Source: Methylomarinum sp. Ch1-1 (GTDB lineage: Bacteria; Pseudomonadota; Gammaproteobacteria; Methylococcales; Methylomonadaceae). From it: a stretch of 64,000 nt of DNA. The stretch covers positions 181,924 through 245,923 of the forward strand of contig NZ_CP157744.1 of NCBI RefSeq assembly GCF_030717995.2, read 5' to 3'. The first letter of the stretch is position 1; every line of letters begins with the position of its first letter. Shown here in pieces: positions 16,919 through 26,589 of this stretch. Made by a program: the position numbers and the translations under genes. The notes under the pieces were generated by a model. The model did not search any database and was not told the origin of the DNA. It saw only the letters and a program-made list of their open reading frames with translations.

Positions 16919-17246
16919 CCCCCCCGCTCTAAAGAACGGGGGGCTCCTCCTGCGAGCGCCTGATTCCCCCAGGCGGAGAATATTAACGGCGGAAATTAAA
17001 TCATGCTCAACACCGCCGGTACAGTTGAGAACACTTGCCTGGCGACATCAACGGCTGCTTTACAGTATGCTGTTCGAATGTGTCTAGGAAACCCTGCAAA
17101 CCTTCAGCCGCAATGACCAGAATCTCAATGGGGATCCCGGCGTCATTGTGGATGAATGCAAACGCCTGTGGCGAACACTGCCCCGATTGATCGCCCTTGG
17201 CGATACGCTATTCATCCCCGTCCTGAACGACAGGAATTTTCGCGCG
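16919..17246 (-). mobile_element. Decayed tnpB 3' end with right-end hairpin (minus orientation)
   Basis: On the minus strand, codons spelling AVNILRLGESGARRR (about 16946-16990) match the NAAVNIL...G end of TnpB proteins. They are followed by a hairpin with arms of six C/G pairs plus CG around the loop CTCTAAAG and the terminal motif GGGGTCAA, which fits the other right ends here. Upstream codons are degenerate. A second small hairpin (GTCCTGAACGACAGGA) lies near 17219-17234. The end abuts the UvrD-like gene. As a plus-strand structure the hairpin could also terminate that gene. Confidence 0.55.
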
Positions 17247-17297
17247 ATTCGGTCTATAGATAATGAATATACAGTGAGTACTCTAAATATACCTATA

Positions 17298-17600
17298 TCA
17301 TGGATTCATCGCCTCTTCCGACTCAGTTTCCTCCATCTCCCCTTTCCGCGCTTTAAAGTGATCGTCACAAATCTTCTTGGCGCCACTTAGATTTTTTGAC
17401 TTGCCTATATTTGCTCGCGCATTTAAATGTGATTGCCCAGGGTCACCAGCATACTCCGTGTTGTTCTGATGAGGTGGAAAAGCAAGGAACACCACCTCAG
17501 GCACATCATCAATATCCTTGGGTCGATTAAGGTAGGCCATACAAACAGAATAGCCTTTGTCAGATTGAATATGGAACCGATCAATTTTTGACCACTTCAT
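17298..17600 (-). CDS. Hypothetical protein, 100 aa
   Basis: A small soluble protein directly downstream of the large polyvalent protein: its ATG is at 17600, five bases after that stop, and AGGG lies upstream. The N-terminal half (IQSDKGYSVCMAYL, VFLAFPPHQ) looks beta-rich; the C-terminal half is charged, with an HFKARKGEMEETESEEA tail. Likely co-transcribed with its neighbour. Not recognised. Confidence 0.55.
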   Translation of the reverse strand: MKWSKIDRFHIQSDKGYSVCMAYLNRPKDIDDVPEVVFLAFPPHQNNTEYAGDPGQSHLNARANIGKSKNLSGAKKICDDHFKARKGEMEETESEEAMNP

Positions 17601-17604
17601 GATT

Positions 17605-20600
17605 TTACCCTGTTACTCTAATGCCTTCCTCAGGCTCTATATTTTCGGTCACCGCAATACTGTGAGTTGTCATTTCTGCAAATAGCGCATTAAAACCAGC
17701 ACCTATTTGTTCGCGCTCATCACCTTCGGGATTTGGATTCCCCTTATAAAGGCTTTTATCAGAAAATTCCATTGGCTCAGAACCTCTCACCAGATAATCA
17801 TTGCGCCGTTTCTCATTGGTTAGTCGATCATAAACCACCACCGCAAATGCCCTCGCCATAATTTCATGCGGCTCACTCCAGTAGCTCCGTGACTTACCAT
17901 CGAGTTTTTTCGCTTCTTGCAAATAATCGGTTTCCCCCATTAATTCTCGACAAGAAATGTCTTTTACCCTATCGTTAAGCCAAGTAAATCCATGGAATGC
18001 TTGGTCAGCCGCTTTTTGCGTTTGATAGCGATGCTGAATGGTATCGGCGATTTCTTTCAGTTGTTCTTCGCTAATAATCCTGTTGTCATATTTCTTAATC
18101 GCATCAGCAACTAATTCAGCCGCACGCTGACACATAAACTGCTTCGCTTTGCCGAGATAACTATATTGATCTAAATAATCCTCCATATGGGTAATTAACT
18201 GAGGAACGAAAGTTTTTGAATCCGGGATATGTTTTTTTACAGCCCAGACGTCGTCCTCAAATTCTCCTTCAATAAAACGATTTGCGCAAAAAACCGACCA
18301 GCTATGCATATGCTCAGCAGCTTTTTTGTAATGTTTGTAGGCGCGGCTAAATACTGATTTAGAATTCGCCTCCTTATACATTGCTTGCAATACAGTTGTC
18401 GCCATTTGATGCGCCATATTTTTAACGGTTATGTCAACTTCTTTACCCGCTAAACCGGACTCTACCGCCCGCTCAATATTGTGTAATGCATGCTTTAGCT
18501 GCGTATTTTCAGTATCAATCATTTCCATTATTTGCTTGGAAAACATACCTGTTTTCATATCCTTAATGCCCGTTAAATCACCGAGATAATGATCGAAAGC
18601 GTGAAAATATTCGTGCGCCAGAGATCCGGCGCCGCGGATCTTGGTTAGGTTCATCACTTTGTTTAATGGCTCATAATGAGCCAATGCACGGCCGCCTCGG
18701 CCGCGTGAGCCAAAACCAATACTTAGTCGTCCATTTAAACCAATGAAAGAAGGTTCGACACCAAGAGCATAAGCGAGATCCATCATTGCGTCATAGGCAA
18801 AGTTTAAGACTTGTTGGCGCTCTTTTTGATTTACCCATTCACCATATTCGACCCATTTAAACCCAAAAACCTTAATCAGGTCATCCCCTACTATGTTTAC
18901 CTCTTTTCGGTAATCTTCCCCTGCTCTTTTCAAGTTTTTTAAATGAGCTGGAAAAGGCATTTTTAGCTTTGTTTTTTGGCTCTCCGTGTCGTTTTTGCTG
19001 TCGCCACTAGGTTTTCGAGCGCCAAAAAAACTATCTTGGGGACCTTTGCTACCAAAACGATTGACTATTCTGTATAACTGATTTCTGGCATGCCAAGCAT
19101 CCGCAAACGTTTTCTTAAAACGATTCCCTGGAGAATGACGATATTCTAATCGAGTACCATCAATTGCTGTCTGACTGAGTTTTTCATAGATAACATCAAT
19201 TGATGCATAAAGATCATCAGTTGTCCGGACATTTTCCAGGCCGTTCTTGATTAACTCTACCGCATGGACCCATGAATCGATTTCATTCTCGGTTCTGGCA
19301 AACGGCCTCTTAGAGCCATGTCGACCGAGGAAAACGCCAGTTTCAAGCTGACGAGGCTCTGAATCAATCGCATCTCGGATTTTCTTAATGAAGTAGACCA
19401 CTGATCGCTCTGCCCCGAGCTCAATCATTTTGAAATAATCTGGTTTTGGCCAAACCGATGCTTTATTGATATGAGTAATTTTTTCATCAAGGCTCATATC
19501 TGTGAGTTTGCCTGAGGTGACATACTTGTAATAATCTTTCCGAGCACCGGGAATTCGTTCGCCGACATCGTTGTGCTTCACATTATCTCGATTAACATCT
19601 TCACTGACCTCAATGTTACTCAAACGCTGTCTGACTTGTGATTGTTTTTGTTTTGCTTTGTTATCTTTAACTTTATCCCGGTACTTCTTTACCAACTCTT
19701 CGAATTTATCGACTTCATGATTAAAATGCGAAAAAGCGCCGGGAAAAAGATGATTTTTTGATCGCGACGCAGAATCTTCCAAAATCGAATCGTTGAAATA
19801 AAAATCAGCAACAGTTTTTCTTAATTCGGCATTAAAAGCATCATATTCGGACAGGATTGCTTCATCAACACCGCCGTTTTCTACCGCTTTCTGATGCAAA
19901 ACCTTTAGTGATCTTACTGCTGATTCAGCAAATGCGCGTATCGACAGCCTAGCAACACGGCTGGTATTTTCAAAAAAATCAGTCATACCCATTGCGACAA
20001 CCGGGTGCCAAGGGTCTATTGCTCGACTGAAAATATTGCTTTGAGAATCCGCTCTTTTAACCAAATCCAAGCTTAGCTGTTTAAAAAGATTGGCCGCAGT
20101 TTCAATATGAATTTTATTTTCAGGCAAATCAATGTCGTCAGACACCTTGTATAAAGTCGTATTTACAGTAGTTAGCTGCTGATAAACCACTTTTGGTTTT
20201 TTCGTATCATAAAAAGATGGGAGCACAGATTCTTTATGCGCCAATCGCATAATCCATTTAATCACCCCCGGATCTGCCTTCGCATCAGGGTTCGACATCA
20301 TATCAACGACCTGCAACATATTGGTTGTAAGTGATCGTGTAATTGGCAGCATGTTCCGCGTTGACACAACTTTAAAATCCCCGCCACCAAATTGCTCTTC
20401 CCATTCCGAACGATGTTTCGCAGTAATAAACAGATTGTGAAAATCTGTTTGAAAAACGGGGGTTGGCGATCGATCTGACGCAAACAATGCATCATCGCGC
20501 AGTTCGTTCGTCGGTTGAGCTAATTGAAATGCGAAGTGATGACCGGGGTGCGCCTTTAGTTGAACTCGATCAAATGCTTTTGACAAAACAACCCCCCAGC

Positions 20601-21120
20601 CTCTTGAACTAAGATCGTCACGCGTCATGCGATAGGCGCTCATATCGAATTCATGAGCCCAGATTGGCAAAGTATCATCATTAACAATGCCCTGCTCAAA
20701 AATTAGATTGGCCTCTCTTACTGCCTGTATAGGCGACTCAAGTTCCTCAGAAAGCTTTTCAATTCTTTCTTGAGAGTCCATTGCCATTAAGTCCCATTTG
20801 CCTGTCGCAATCGCTCTTACTGATCGAGCATCAAAGGTTGCCAGTGAACGTTCAATTTCAATGACCTTTGCGATTGGAAAGACCTGTTTTAATTGCATTC
20901 CAACTTCTCGGCTAAATTGTTCAATCGGCAATGAAGCGGTAAATGGATTCTCAAGAAGGAATTCATCTTTTTTAAAGGCGGTTTCCTTTGTTAGGCGATC
21001 TACCAATTCCAGGTCTTTATTTAAGGAACGAATCACATGATGTAATTTGCCATCGTTTCTCAACTCCAAATAATGAAGACTGTGATACCCAGATAAATTA
21101 AGCAATTTTGTTTTGTTCAT
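17605..21120 (-). CDS. Large polyvalent protein with zincin metallopeptidase domain, ~1171 aa
   Basis: The central-to-C-terminal part contains SLAHEYFHAFDHYLGD near residue 837, an HExxH zincin motif in the form known from the large polyvalent protein-associated (LPD) domains of plasmids and phages. Downstream stretches (RAAELVADAIKKYDNRI, EPHEIMARAFAVVVYDRL) fit the same domain. The N-terminal ~700 residues are helical and unrecognised. Such proteins are thought to be delivered or made early to counter host defences. The start is set at the ATG at 21120 (MNKTKLLNLSG); an ATG 20 codons further upstream is open but preceded by nothing useful. Two TGGTAnnAT-type sequences lie upstream (about 21150 and 21222). 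Confidence 0.75.
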   Translation of the reverse strand: MNKTKLLNLSGYHSLHYLELRNDGKLHHVIRSLNKDLELVDRLTKETAFKKDEFLLENPFTASLPIEQFSREVGMQLKQVFPIAKVIEIERSLATFDARSVRAIATGKWDLMAMDSQERIEKLSEELESPIQAVREANLIFEQGIVNDDTLPIWAHEFDMSAYRMTRDDLSSRGWGVVLSKAFDRVQLKAHPGHHFAFQLAQPTNELRDDALFASDRSPTPVFQTDFHNLFITAKHRSEWEEQFGGGDFKVVSTRNMLPITRSLTTNMLQVVDMMSNPDAKADPGVIKWIMRLAHKESVLPSFYDTKKPKVVYQQLTTVNTTLYKVSDDIDLPENKIHIETAANLFKQLSLDLVKRADSQSNIFSRAIDPWHPVVAMGMTDFFENTSRVARLSIRAFAESAVRSLKVLHQKAVENGGVDEAILSEYDAFNAELRKTVADFYFNDSILEDSASRSKNHLFPGAFSHFNHEVDKFEELVKKYRDKVKDNKAKQKQSQVRQRLSNIEVSEDVNRDNVKHNDVGERIPGARKDYYKYVTSGKLTDMSLDEKITHINKASVWPKPDYFKMIELGAERSVVYFIKKIRDAIDSEPRQLETGVFLGRHGSKRPFARTENEIDSWVHAVELIKNGLENVRTTDDLYASIDVIYEKLSQTAIDGTRLEYRHSPGNRFKKTFADAWHARNQLYRIVNRFGSKGPQDSFFGARKPSGDSKNDTESQKTKLKMPFPAHLKNLKRAGEDYRKEVNIVGDDLIKVFGFKWVEYGEWVNQKERQQVLNFAYDAMMDLAYALGVEPSFIGLNGRLSIGFGSRGRGGRALAHYEPLNKVMNLTKIRGAGSLAHEYFHAFDHYLGDLTGIKDMKTGMFSKQIMEMIDTENTQLKHALHNIERAVESGLAGKEVDITVKNMAHQMATTVLQAMYKEANSKSVFSRAYKHYKKAAEHMHSWSVFCANRFIEGEFEDDVWAVKKHIPDSKTFVPQLITHMEDYLDQYSYLGKAKQFMCQRAAELVADAIKKYDNRIISEEQLKEIADTIQHRYQTQKAADQAFHGFTWLNDRVKDISCRELMGETDYLQEAKKLDGKSRSYWSEPHEIMARAFAVVVYDRLTNEKRRNDYLVRGSEPMEFSDKSLYKGNPNPEGDEREQIGAGFNALFAEMTTHSIAVTENIEPEEGIRVTG

Positions 21121-21340
21121 TGTTAACACCGTATTTTTTATAGGAATCCTACCATATCTATAAATGCATTTTCTAAACATTTCTCTTTTTGTTAACTCAC
21201 ATGCTATACTTTATTTATATTCTTAATTTATATAGGTTACCACCTTTTTTATGATTGCTAGAGACAGTCCATACCTAAAGTAAATCGAAGCCATTATTCC
21301 GGCCAACATCAACTCTTCTCAATCAAAACAACAGGTATTC

Positions 21341-21500
21341 ATGAAATCAAAAAACCGAGCGGCTATAGTCGCATCCATCATCTTCGCGGCTATAGTCGCA
21401 TCCATCATCTTCCCGATCCTCTTTAGTTCCAACGCTCAAGCTGTCGATCAAAACGAACTAGCGCCGAATGACTCTGAAAATTCACGATCATTTACGTTCG
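21341..21500 (+). pseudogene. 5' fragment of an exported protein with duplicated signal peptide
   Basis: The frame begins with a signal peptide whose hydrophobic core is duplicated: AAIVASIIF occurs twice in tandem because a 27-base unit (21360-21411) is repeated. A likely cleavage site follows SSNAQA. After about 53 codons the sequence turns into tnpB element DNA. The fragment at 21941-22093 may be the other end of the same gene. Confidence 0.5.
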
Positions 21501-21939
21501 CGTTAATTCATGTCCAAATCTGCCAAAGGGACGCGGGAGAAACCCGGGCGCCAAGTGAAAGCGAAATCAGGCCTAAACAAAGCGATACTCGAGCGCGGTC
21601 AGGTGATTAAGGTCGACCCGCGGCACACCAGCCAGCAATGTCCGCGCTGTGGTCATGCCGCCCGGGAAAACCGTCGAACCCAGGCTGATTTCCAATGCGC
21701 CAGATGCGGCTACCGGAATAACGCCGATGTCGTTGGCGCAAAAAACGTATTAACCCGAGGACACAGGGTGTTAGCCGGCTTAGCGCCCGCCATACCCGTC
21801 GGGGGCTAGTCTGTGAAGTGAACGGTGCAGTCAAGGCCGTCAGCAGCAGAAACCTGCCGAACGCGGTGACGCAAGTAGGCTCCTGAGTGTCACTGAACAC
21901 ACGGGAATCCTCGTCTCTTTAGGGAGGGGAGGATGTCAA
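21501..21939 (+). mobile_element. Fragment of tnpB element copy 2 (3' part and right end)
   Basis: Nearly identical to 57238-57720 of the intact element but starting inside tnpB at MSKSAKGTREKPG and with an in-frame 51-base deletion after ATACTCGAGC. The remaining frame (21510-21809) keeps the zinc-finger CxxC pairs and the final RuvC Asp (NADVVGAKN), so it is a dead TnpB. The right end (ATCCTCGTCTCTTTAGGG, then GGAGGATGTCAA) is kept. Confidence 0.85.
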
Positions 21940-21940
21940 T

Positions 21941-22093
21941 ATGCCATGGGACTCAGACGAGCCGCGTCTTTCAAACTTTACACGGGTCGAAACTTTTGGC
22001 AACCCAAATGCTCATTGGGTCAAGGTTACTGTCGACAAGGAAAATCCAAATGTCTTCAGCTTTGAAGAACGATTGGTTGAAAAAAATCGCTAG
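21941..22093 (+). CDS. Short ORF or 3' fragment, 50 aa
   Basis: The frame starts at an ATG two bases past the tnpB right end (MPWDSDEPRLSNF) and continues as FTRVETFGNPNAHWVKVTV to a TAG, followed by a clear terminator. The terminator shows a transcription unit truly ends here. I think this is the 3' part of the gene whose 5' end is at 21341, with the element inserted between, but the reading frame across the site cannot be proven. Confidence 0.4.
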   Translation: MPWDSDEPRLSNFTRVETFGNPNAHWVKVTVDKENPNVFSFEERLVEKNR

Positions 22094-22134
22094 TTCAACC
22101 CTGTAAAATATATCGACAAGATATTTTCTTTTCT

Positions 22135-22158
22135 CGGCCGGTCTATCCGGCCGTTTTT
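22135..22158 (+). terminator. Rho-independent terminator
   Basis: CGGCCGG-TCTAT-CCGGCCG, a perfect 7-bp stem, followed by TTTTT. It ends the 21341/21941 transcription unit. Confidence 0.85.
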
Positions 22159-22322
22159 GCTCCCGGCCATTGCTCTCGAAGGAAACCGATGATCGAGAGC
22201 GCGGCTCTCTCCCATGTCATAAGCCTCGATCGCAAAAAATTACAATTAATCATCATCCTTTACAAAAAAGCATCAGACTTTTTTAGAGTCGTCCTGGCCA
22301 CATACAGGACTAAAGTCATCGG

Positions 22323-23449
22323 GCCGGCGAGAAGCTGTTCATCGACTATGCCGGGCCGACCGTGCCGATCGTCTGCGCGTCCAGCGGCGAGATTCGCCAG
22401 GCCAGCATCTTCGTCGCGGTGCTGGGCGCTTCCAATTACACGTTCGCCGAAGCGACCTGGAGCCAGGGGCTGCCGGATTGGTTGGGCAGTCATGTCCGCG
22501 CCTTCGAGTTTTTCGGCGGCTGTCCGGCGCTACTGGTGCCGGATAATCTGAAAAGCGGTGTCAACAAGGCCTGCCGCTATGAACCGGAACTCAATCCGGC
22601 TTACCAACAACTGGCCGCCCATTACGATGTTGCCGTGTTGCCGGCACGGCCTTACAAGCCCAAAGACAAGGCCAAAGCCGAAGTCGGCGTGCAACTTGGT
22701 CGAACGCTGGATTCTGGCCAAGCTGCGTCATCAGACGTTTTTTTTCGCTGGCCGAACTGAATCACAGTATTCGGGCCCTTTTGACCGAATTGAACGAGAA
22801 GCCGTTCAAGCAGTGGCCGGGCAACCGCCGGGAATGGTTCGAACGGCTCGATCGGCCGGCCTTGTCAGCGCTGCCGAAACATACCTACCAGTATGTCGCC
22901 ATCAAAACGGCCAAAGCCAATATCGATTACCACGTCCAATACGATCAGCATCTGTATTCGGTGCCGCATCATTGCGTGGGAGAACAGGTCGAAATCCACG
23001 CCGGCGAACGGCTCGTTGAAGTCTATTTCCAGAATCAACGTATCGCCAGCCATGTCCGTCAGTACCATCCCGGCACCACGACGGAACCGGCCCATATGCC
23101 GGAGAAACACGCCAAGCATCAGCGCTGGACGCCGGGACGTTTGATGAACTGGGCCCAGTCATTGGGCCCCGAGGTGCTGTTGTGGGTGAAGACCCAGCTG
23201 GGCCGCAAGCAACATCCGGAACAAGCCTACCGGGTCTGTCTGGGCTTATTAAATCTACAGCGAAGCTTCCCGGCGGAACGCTTGAGCCGGGCTTGTGCGA
23301 TCGCTAATCGGAAAGGCCTGTATCGACTGAAAAACATCAAAGCCATTCTACTCAGCAACCGGGATCAATTAGCCGACACGTCGCCCGCACAAACGACCTT
23401 ATTGCCTCAGGACCATGAAAATATCCGCGGGCCGAAGAGCTTTCACTAA
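22323..23449 (+). pseudogene. istA: IS21-family istA transposase, truncated and frameshifted
   Basis: Three consecutive frames join into an Ist[16 protein letters not shown] (catalytic Asp of DDE), VPDNLKSGV (second Asp), [12 protein letters not shown], then [15 protein letters not shown], then [16 protein letters not shown] and the C-terminal YDQHLYSVPHHCVGE. Frames shift at an extra T in CAACTTGG (about 22696) and at an 8-T run (22738-22745). The first ~120 residues are missing, and no istB follows. High GC compared with the surrounding backbone supports an insertion. Inactive. Confidence 0.9.
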
Positions 23450-23546
23450 GGCCGGCTTCGGCTTATTGAGCCATTCAGGAAGTAACCGGCATGATAGCTG
23501 GACACCACTATGTGTAAAAGTCCAGCTTATTGAGTATGGCTTGCAG

Positions 23547-23565
23547 GCGGGTCATCTTGACCCGC
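23547..23565 (-). terminator. Hairpin at the 3' end of the T4SS operon
   Basis: GCGGGTCA-TCT-TGACCCGC, a perfect 8-bp stem just past the dotO stop. There is no T run on the minus strand, so it may act as an mRNA 3' stabiliser or a weak terminator. Confidence 0.45.
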
Positions 23566-23568
23566 AGA

Positions 23569-26500
23569 CTATGCCTCTTGCTTGTAACGCATTATTTCTT
23601 CGCCAATCTCAGCTAAGACATCCACGTTATCTTCATCGATCCCACGATCAGACAGTGCGATTTTCCGCATTTCCACATCTTTTTTAAGGCTGCCATCAGG
23701 ATAGCGCTTGGACAAACGCGCCAATGTTTCACTAACCCCAAGCCGTTGATAGAGTCGATTGCGCACCGTTACGTCTTCTGTCGTTGAACTAAATGCCCAC
23801 AATAACTTTGAACCAATTGTATTGGTTAAAATATGCGACGATGTTCCGAGTGAAGTTTTGAAGACCGCGACCATGTTTGCACCGGCTCTGCCTGGCTGCC
23901 CGAGATTCATAATAGCCTTTTTCATCGATACATGAAGCCCAAACATATCAACTAATTTGCCTGCCATTTTGGGTGTTCCCGCGCCCAAAATAAAAATGCT
24001 TGTCGCTAACTCCACCATAATTGGTGGATAATCATCGATTGATTGACTGTATAACCCAATCGATAAATTCCATTTTCGACTTTCCCTGGCAGATGTTTCA
24101 AGATCCCCGACAATTTGCGCAGAAACAGCATTGCTTCTAGAAATTCGATGTACCTCGTCATAACAAAGACGTTTAGGATCTTGGCGAATGTTATCAATTC
24201 TATCAGCATGATACTGACGAACATTTTCCGGTATCAATGGAATATCCGCAGGCATCATAAAAAAACGGCTAGCCACAAGATGGCGAGCTATCATGTACAT
24301 AACACCGGTTTGACGATCTGCTTCAGGGCCTCCACGCGGAGCAACTTCATCCAGATCTAACGAAATTATTTGGGCATCCCCAATATCAAATCGAGTTGGT
24401 TCTTTTAATATGGGATAGGCAGCAATTGCATCAACACATGAGCGCCAAAAATAATCAGTGATTTTCTCATTGTGATCCGTATCATGTTGATAAACACCAG
24501 TTACAATATCTTTTCTGGCCATTGTTGACACATCTACCAACAGCGGAACGGCATACCGTTGCGCCCTGGTTGCCAAATGCATTTGATCCAACTCAATAAA
24601 AGCATCCACAACTTCGCGCCAGCTTGTGCTTGAATCGATCACGATATCAAGCTCACTAATCGCTCGGTCAACCACTGGATCAACATTAGAAACATATAAT
24701 CTTGGGTTTTTTTCTCTGGATAGCTCGTCATATGCAGCCTCTATACAGGCCCTTGCAATCGAAGAGATACCTTCTTGAGGTGCGCTTGCATCCAATGGCG
24801 TTGCCAATAAAGACAATAAATTCACCAAAAAAGACATATGTGAAGGCAACGGCTTATCACAACCAACTGGCAAATCAAACGGATTGATCGAAAATTCACT
24901 GGTCATGCGTAACCGGTGATAGGCCGCCAAATATTGTTTGTCCCGCGGTAATGAGCTTTTAATCAAATTGATCAGTCCACTTGATGAAGGGCCGATATCA
25001 ATAATAGAAAGCCAAGGTAAGCGAGAAAGACCGCCTTGAAATACAAAACCAAAGTTATAGGTATTAAGAAAAACCGATTTACCGCCACCCATTGGTGCAA
25101 CGCCTAAATCAATCCAAGAGGCTTGCATAGATGAATTATGCGTGTATGGCATTATCTTCCCATCAGGAGTCCTCAGGGGAACACTCCCACTACGCCATGG
25201 GGATGCAGGACGCGTTAATGGCAACATAGAAACCAACTCTGACAAAGGAGCTGGCGCCCTATTAACAGGGCTTTTTAATGATAAACCCGGGATGGTTGCA
25301 GAAAAACCCAATAAGGGATCACCTACCATTGTGGTGGCCTCACAATTCCCCCAGGATTGAATACCAGCCACCAACTCAGATGATCGGCGACCTAGTAGTT
25401 CGAGCGCCTTGTCTTCATTTGCTTCATTTCTGACGCATGTATTAAAGACACAACGTAACTTAACCAAAGCACTCCCAGTTCGCTCAAAATCTCTTAATGC
25501 CACCATGGCGTCATTGAAGCGTTTGTTGTGGAGTGAAGTAAAATGAAATATAGAGGCCAAAATTGAGCGAAAGACAACTGAGTCCATCCCGTCTCCTTCC
25601 ATCAACATGGACATTCGCCATGGCACATCAGGTGAGTCGAGCATTTTAGTAAACAAAGCATTAAATGCTTTTGGTTCTTGGGGCGGCAAACTCATTAAAA
25701 TTGATGAATGCCATGTATTACCGATACGAGTCACATTTTGAGCTACATCTTCGGCTGGACGTGGAAAAATTTGCTCGCCTATTGACGGATACAGCAAGTG
25801 AGCAAAATCACGTGTTTCCTGTGCATTATCAATATCCGGCATCCTGACAGGAATTTTATCGCCTGGCAAAACCGCCCGCCAATCTTTACTGGTCATCTCT
25901 TTATCAATAATATTGCGCTGCTCCCATAAAAATTGGTGAGGATCAAGCTTATCGATTAATAAACCAGCACTGGTAAAGGCAGCGATAATTGACATTAAAT
26001 AAGCATGATGAGCATCACTTATTTCATCAATATTTCGCTCGATGACCTGACAATTTGCTCCTTGAGGGGAATTGATAATATTTTTCCCCATTTTTTTTCG
26101 TCCTTCCTTTTCAACGTAAGGCGTTAAAATAAAAGGACGGGTCCAGATTGCAACAAATACCTTTTCATGACCACACCATGAAACCAGTTTATCCTCCCAA
26201 TCACCAAAGACATCGTTTATATCCAAGCCGAGATTTTTTGCTGTAACGCGACTAGGATTTAAACAACTGACGACATCAGGCTTTACAGCATTGCGATCAT
26301 AATCAAACACCACTTGCATGGCATGGCCACCTTTTTTAAGGTACGGTGACAATTGACTGTTTAATGTTTCAACCATAAACCCAAACTCATCAGAACCTTT
26401 TCTCGTTAAACTTCCGCGCAGCTCGAATAAGGTCACCAACGATCCGTCACTTGCTACAAGCGCATCATCTTTATTATGCAAGGTTTCCAAAAGACAAAAT

Positions 26501-26580
26501 GAATCTACTGGTTTGCCAAACAAATCATCTAAACCAATCAATAAATTGTCTAAAGAAGTAAAAAATTTTGTAGAAAACAT
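23569..26580 (-). CDS. dotO: DotO/IcmB (TraU-like) T4SS ATPase
   Basis: 1003 aa, close to the length of Legionella DotO and R64 TraU. Walker A is APMGGGKSVFL near residue 497 and the Walker B-like LCYDEVHR near 805. The N-terminal half holds the VirB4-like domain. DotO is the cytosolic/inner-membrane motor that energises substrate transfer and channel assembly with DotB. It is the last gene of the minus-strand dot operon. The start follows AGGCC and lies 10 bases from the preceding dotI-like stop. Confidence 0.85.
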   Translation of the reverse strand: MFSTKFFTSLDNLLIGLDDLFGKPVDSFCLLETLHNKDDALVASDGSLVTLFELRGSLTRKGSDEFGFMVETLNSQLSPYLKKGGHAMQVVFDYDRNAVKPDVVSCLNPSRVTAKNLGLDINDVFGDWEDKLVSWCGHEKVFVAIWTRPFILTPYVEKEGRKKMGKNIINSPQGANCQVIERNIDEISDAHHAYLMSIIAAFTSAGLLIDKLDPHQFLWEQRNIIDKEMTSKDWRAVLPGDKIPVRMPDIDNAQETRDFAHLLYPSIGEQIFPRPAEDVAQNVTRIGNTWHSSILMSLPPQEPKAFNALFTKMLDSPDVPWRMSMLMEGDGMDSVVFRSILASIFHFTSLHNKRFNDAMVALRDFERTGSALVKLRCVFNTCVRNEANEDKALELLGRRSSELVAGIQSWGNCEATTMVGDPLLGFSATIPGLSLKSPVNRAPAPLSELVSMLPLTRPASPWRSGSVPLRTPDGKIMPYTHNSSMQASWIDLGVAPMGGGKSVFLNTYNFGFVFQGGLSRLPWLSIIDIGPSSSGLINLIKSSLPRDKQYLAAYHRLRMTSEFSINPFDLPVGCDKPLPSHMSFLVNLLSLLATPLDASAPQEGISSIARACIEAAYDELSREKNPRLYVSNVDPVVDRAISELDIVIDSSTSWREVVDAFIELDQMHLATRAQRYAVPLLVDVSTMARKDIVTGVYQHDTDHNEKITDYFWRSCVDAIAAYPILKEPTRFDIGDAQIISLDLDEVAPRGGPEADRQTGVMYMIARHLVASRFFMMPADIPLIPENVRQYHADRIDNIRQDPKRLCYDEVHRISRSNAVSAQIVGDLETSARESRKWNLSIGLYSQSIDDYPPIMVELATSIFILGAGTPKMAGKLVDMFGLHVSMKKAIMNLGQPGRAGANMVAVFKTSLGTSSHILTNTIGSKLLWAFSSTTEDVTVRNRLYQRLGVSETLARLSKRYPDGSLKKDVEMRKIALSDRGIDEDNVDVLAEIGEEIMRYKQEA

Positions 26581-26589
26581 GTTATAGGC

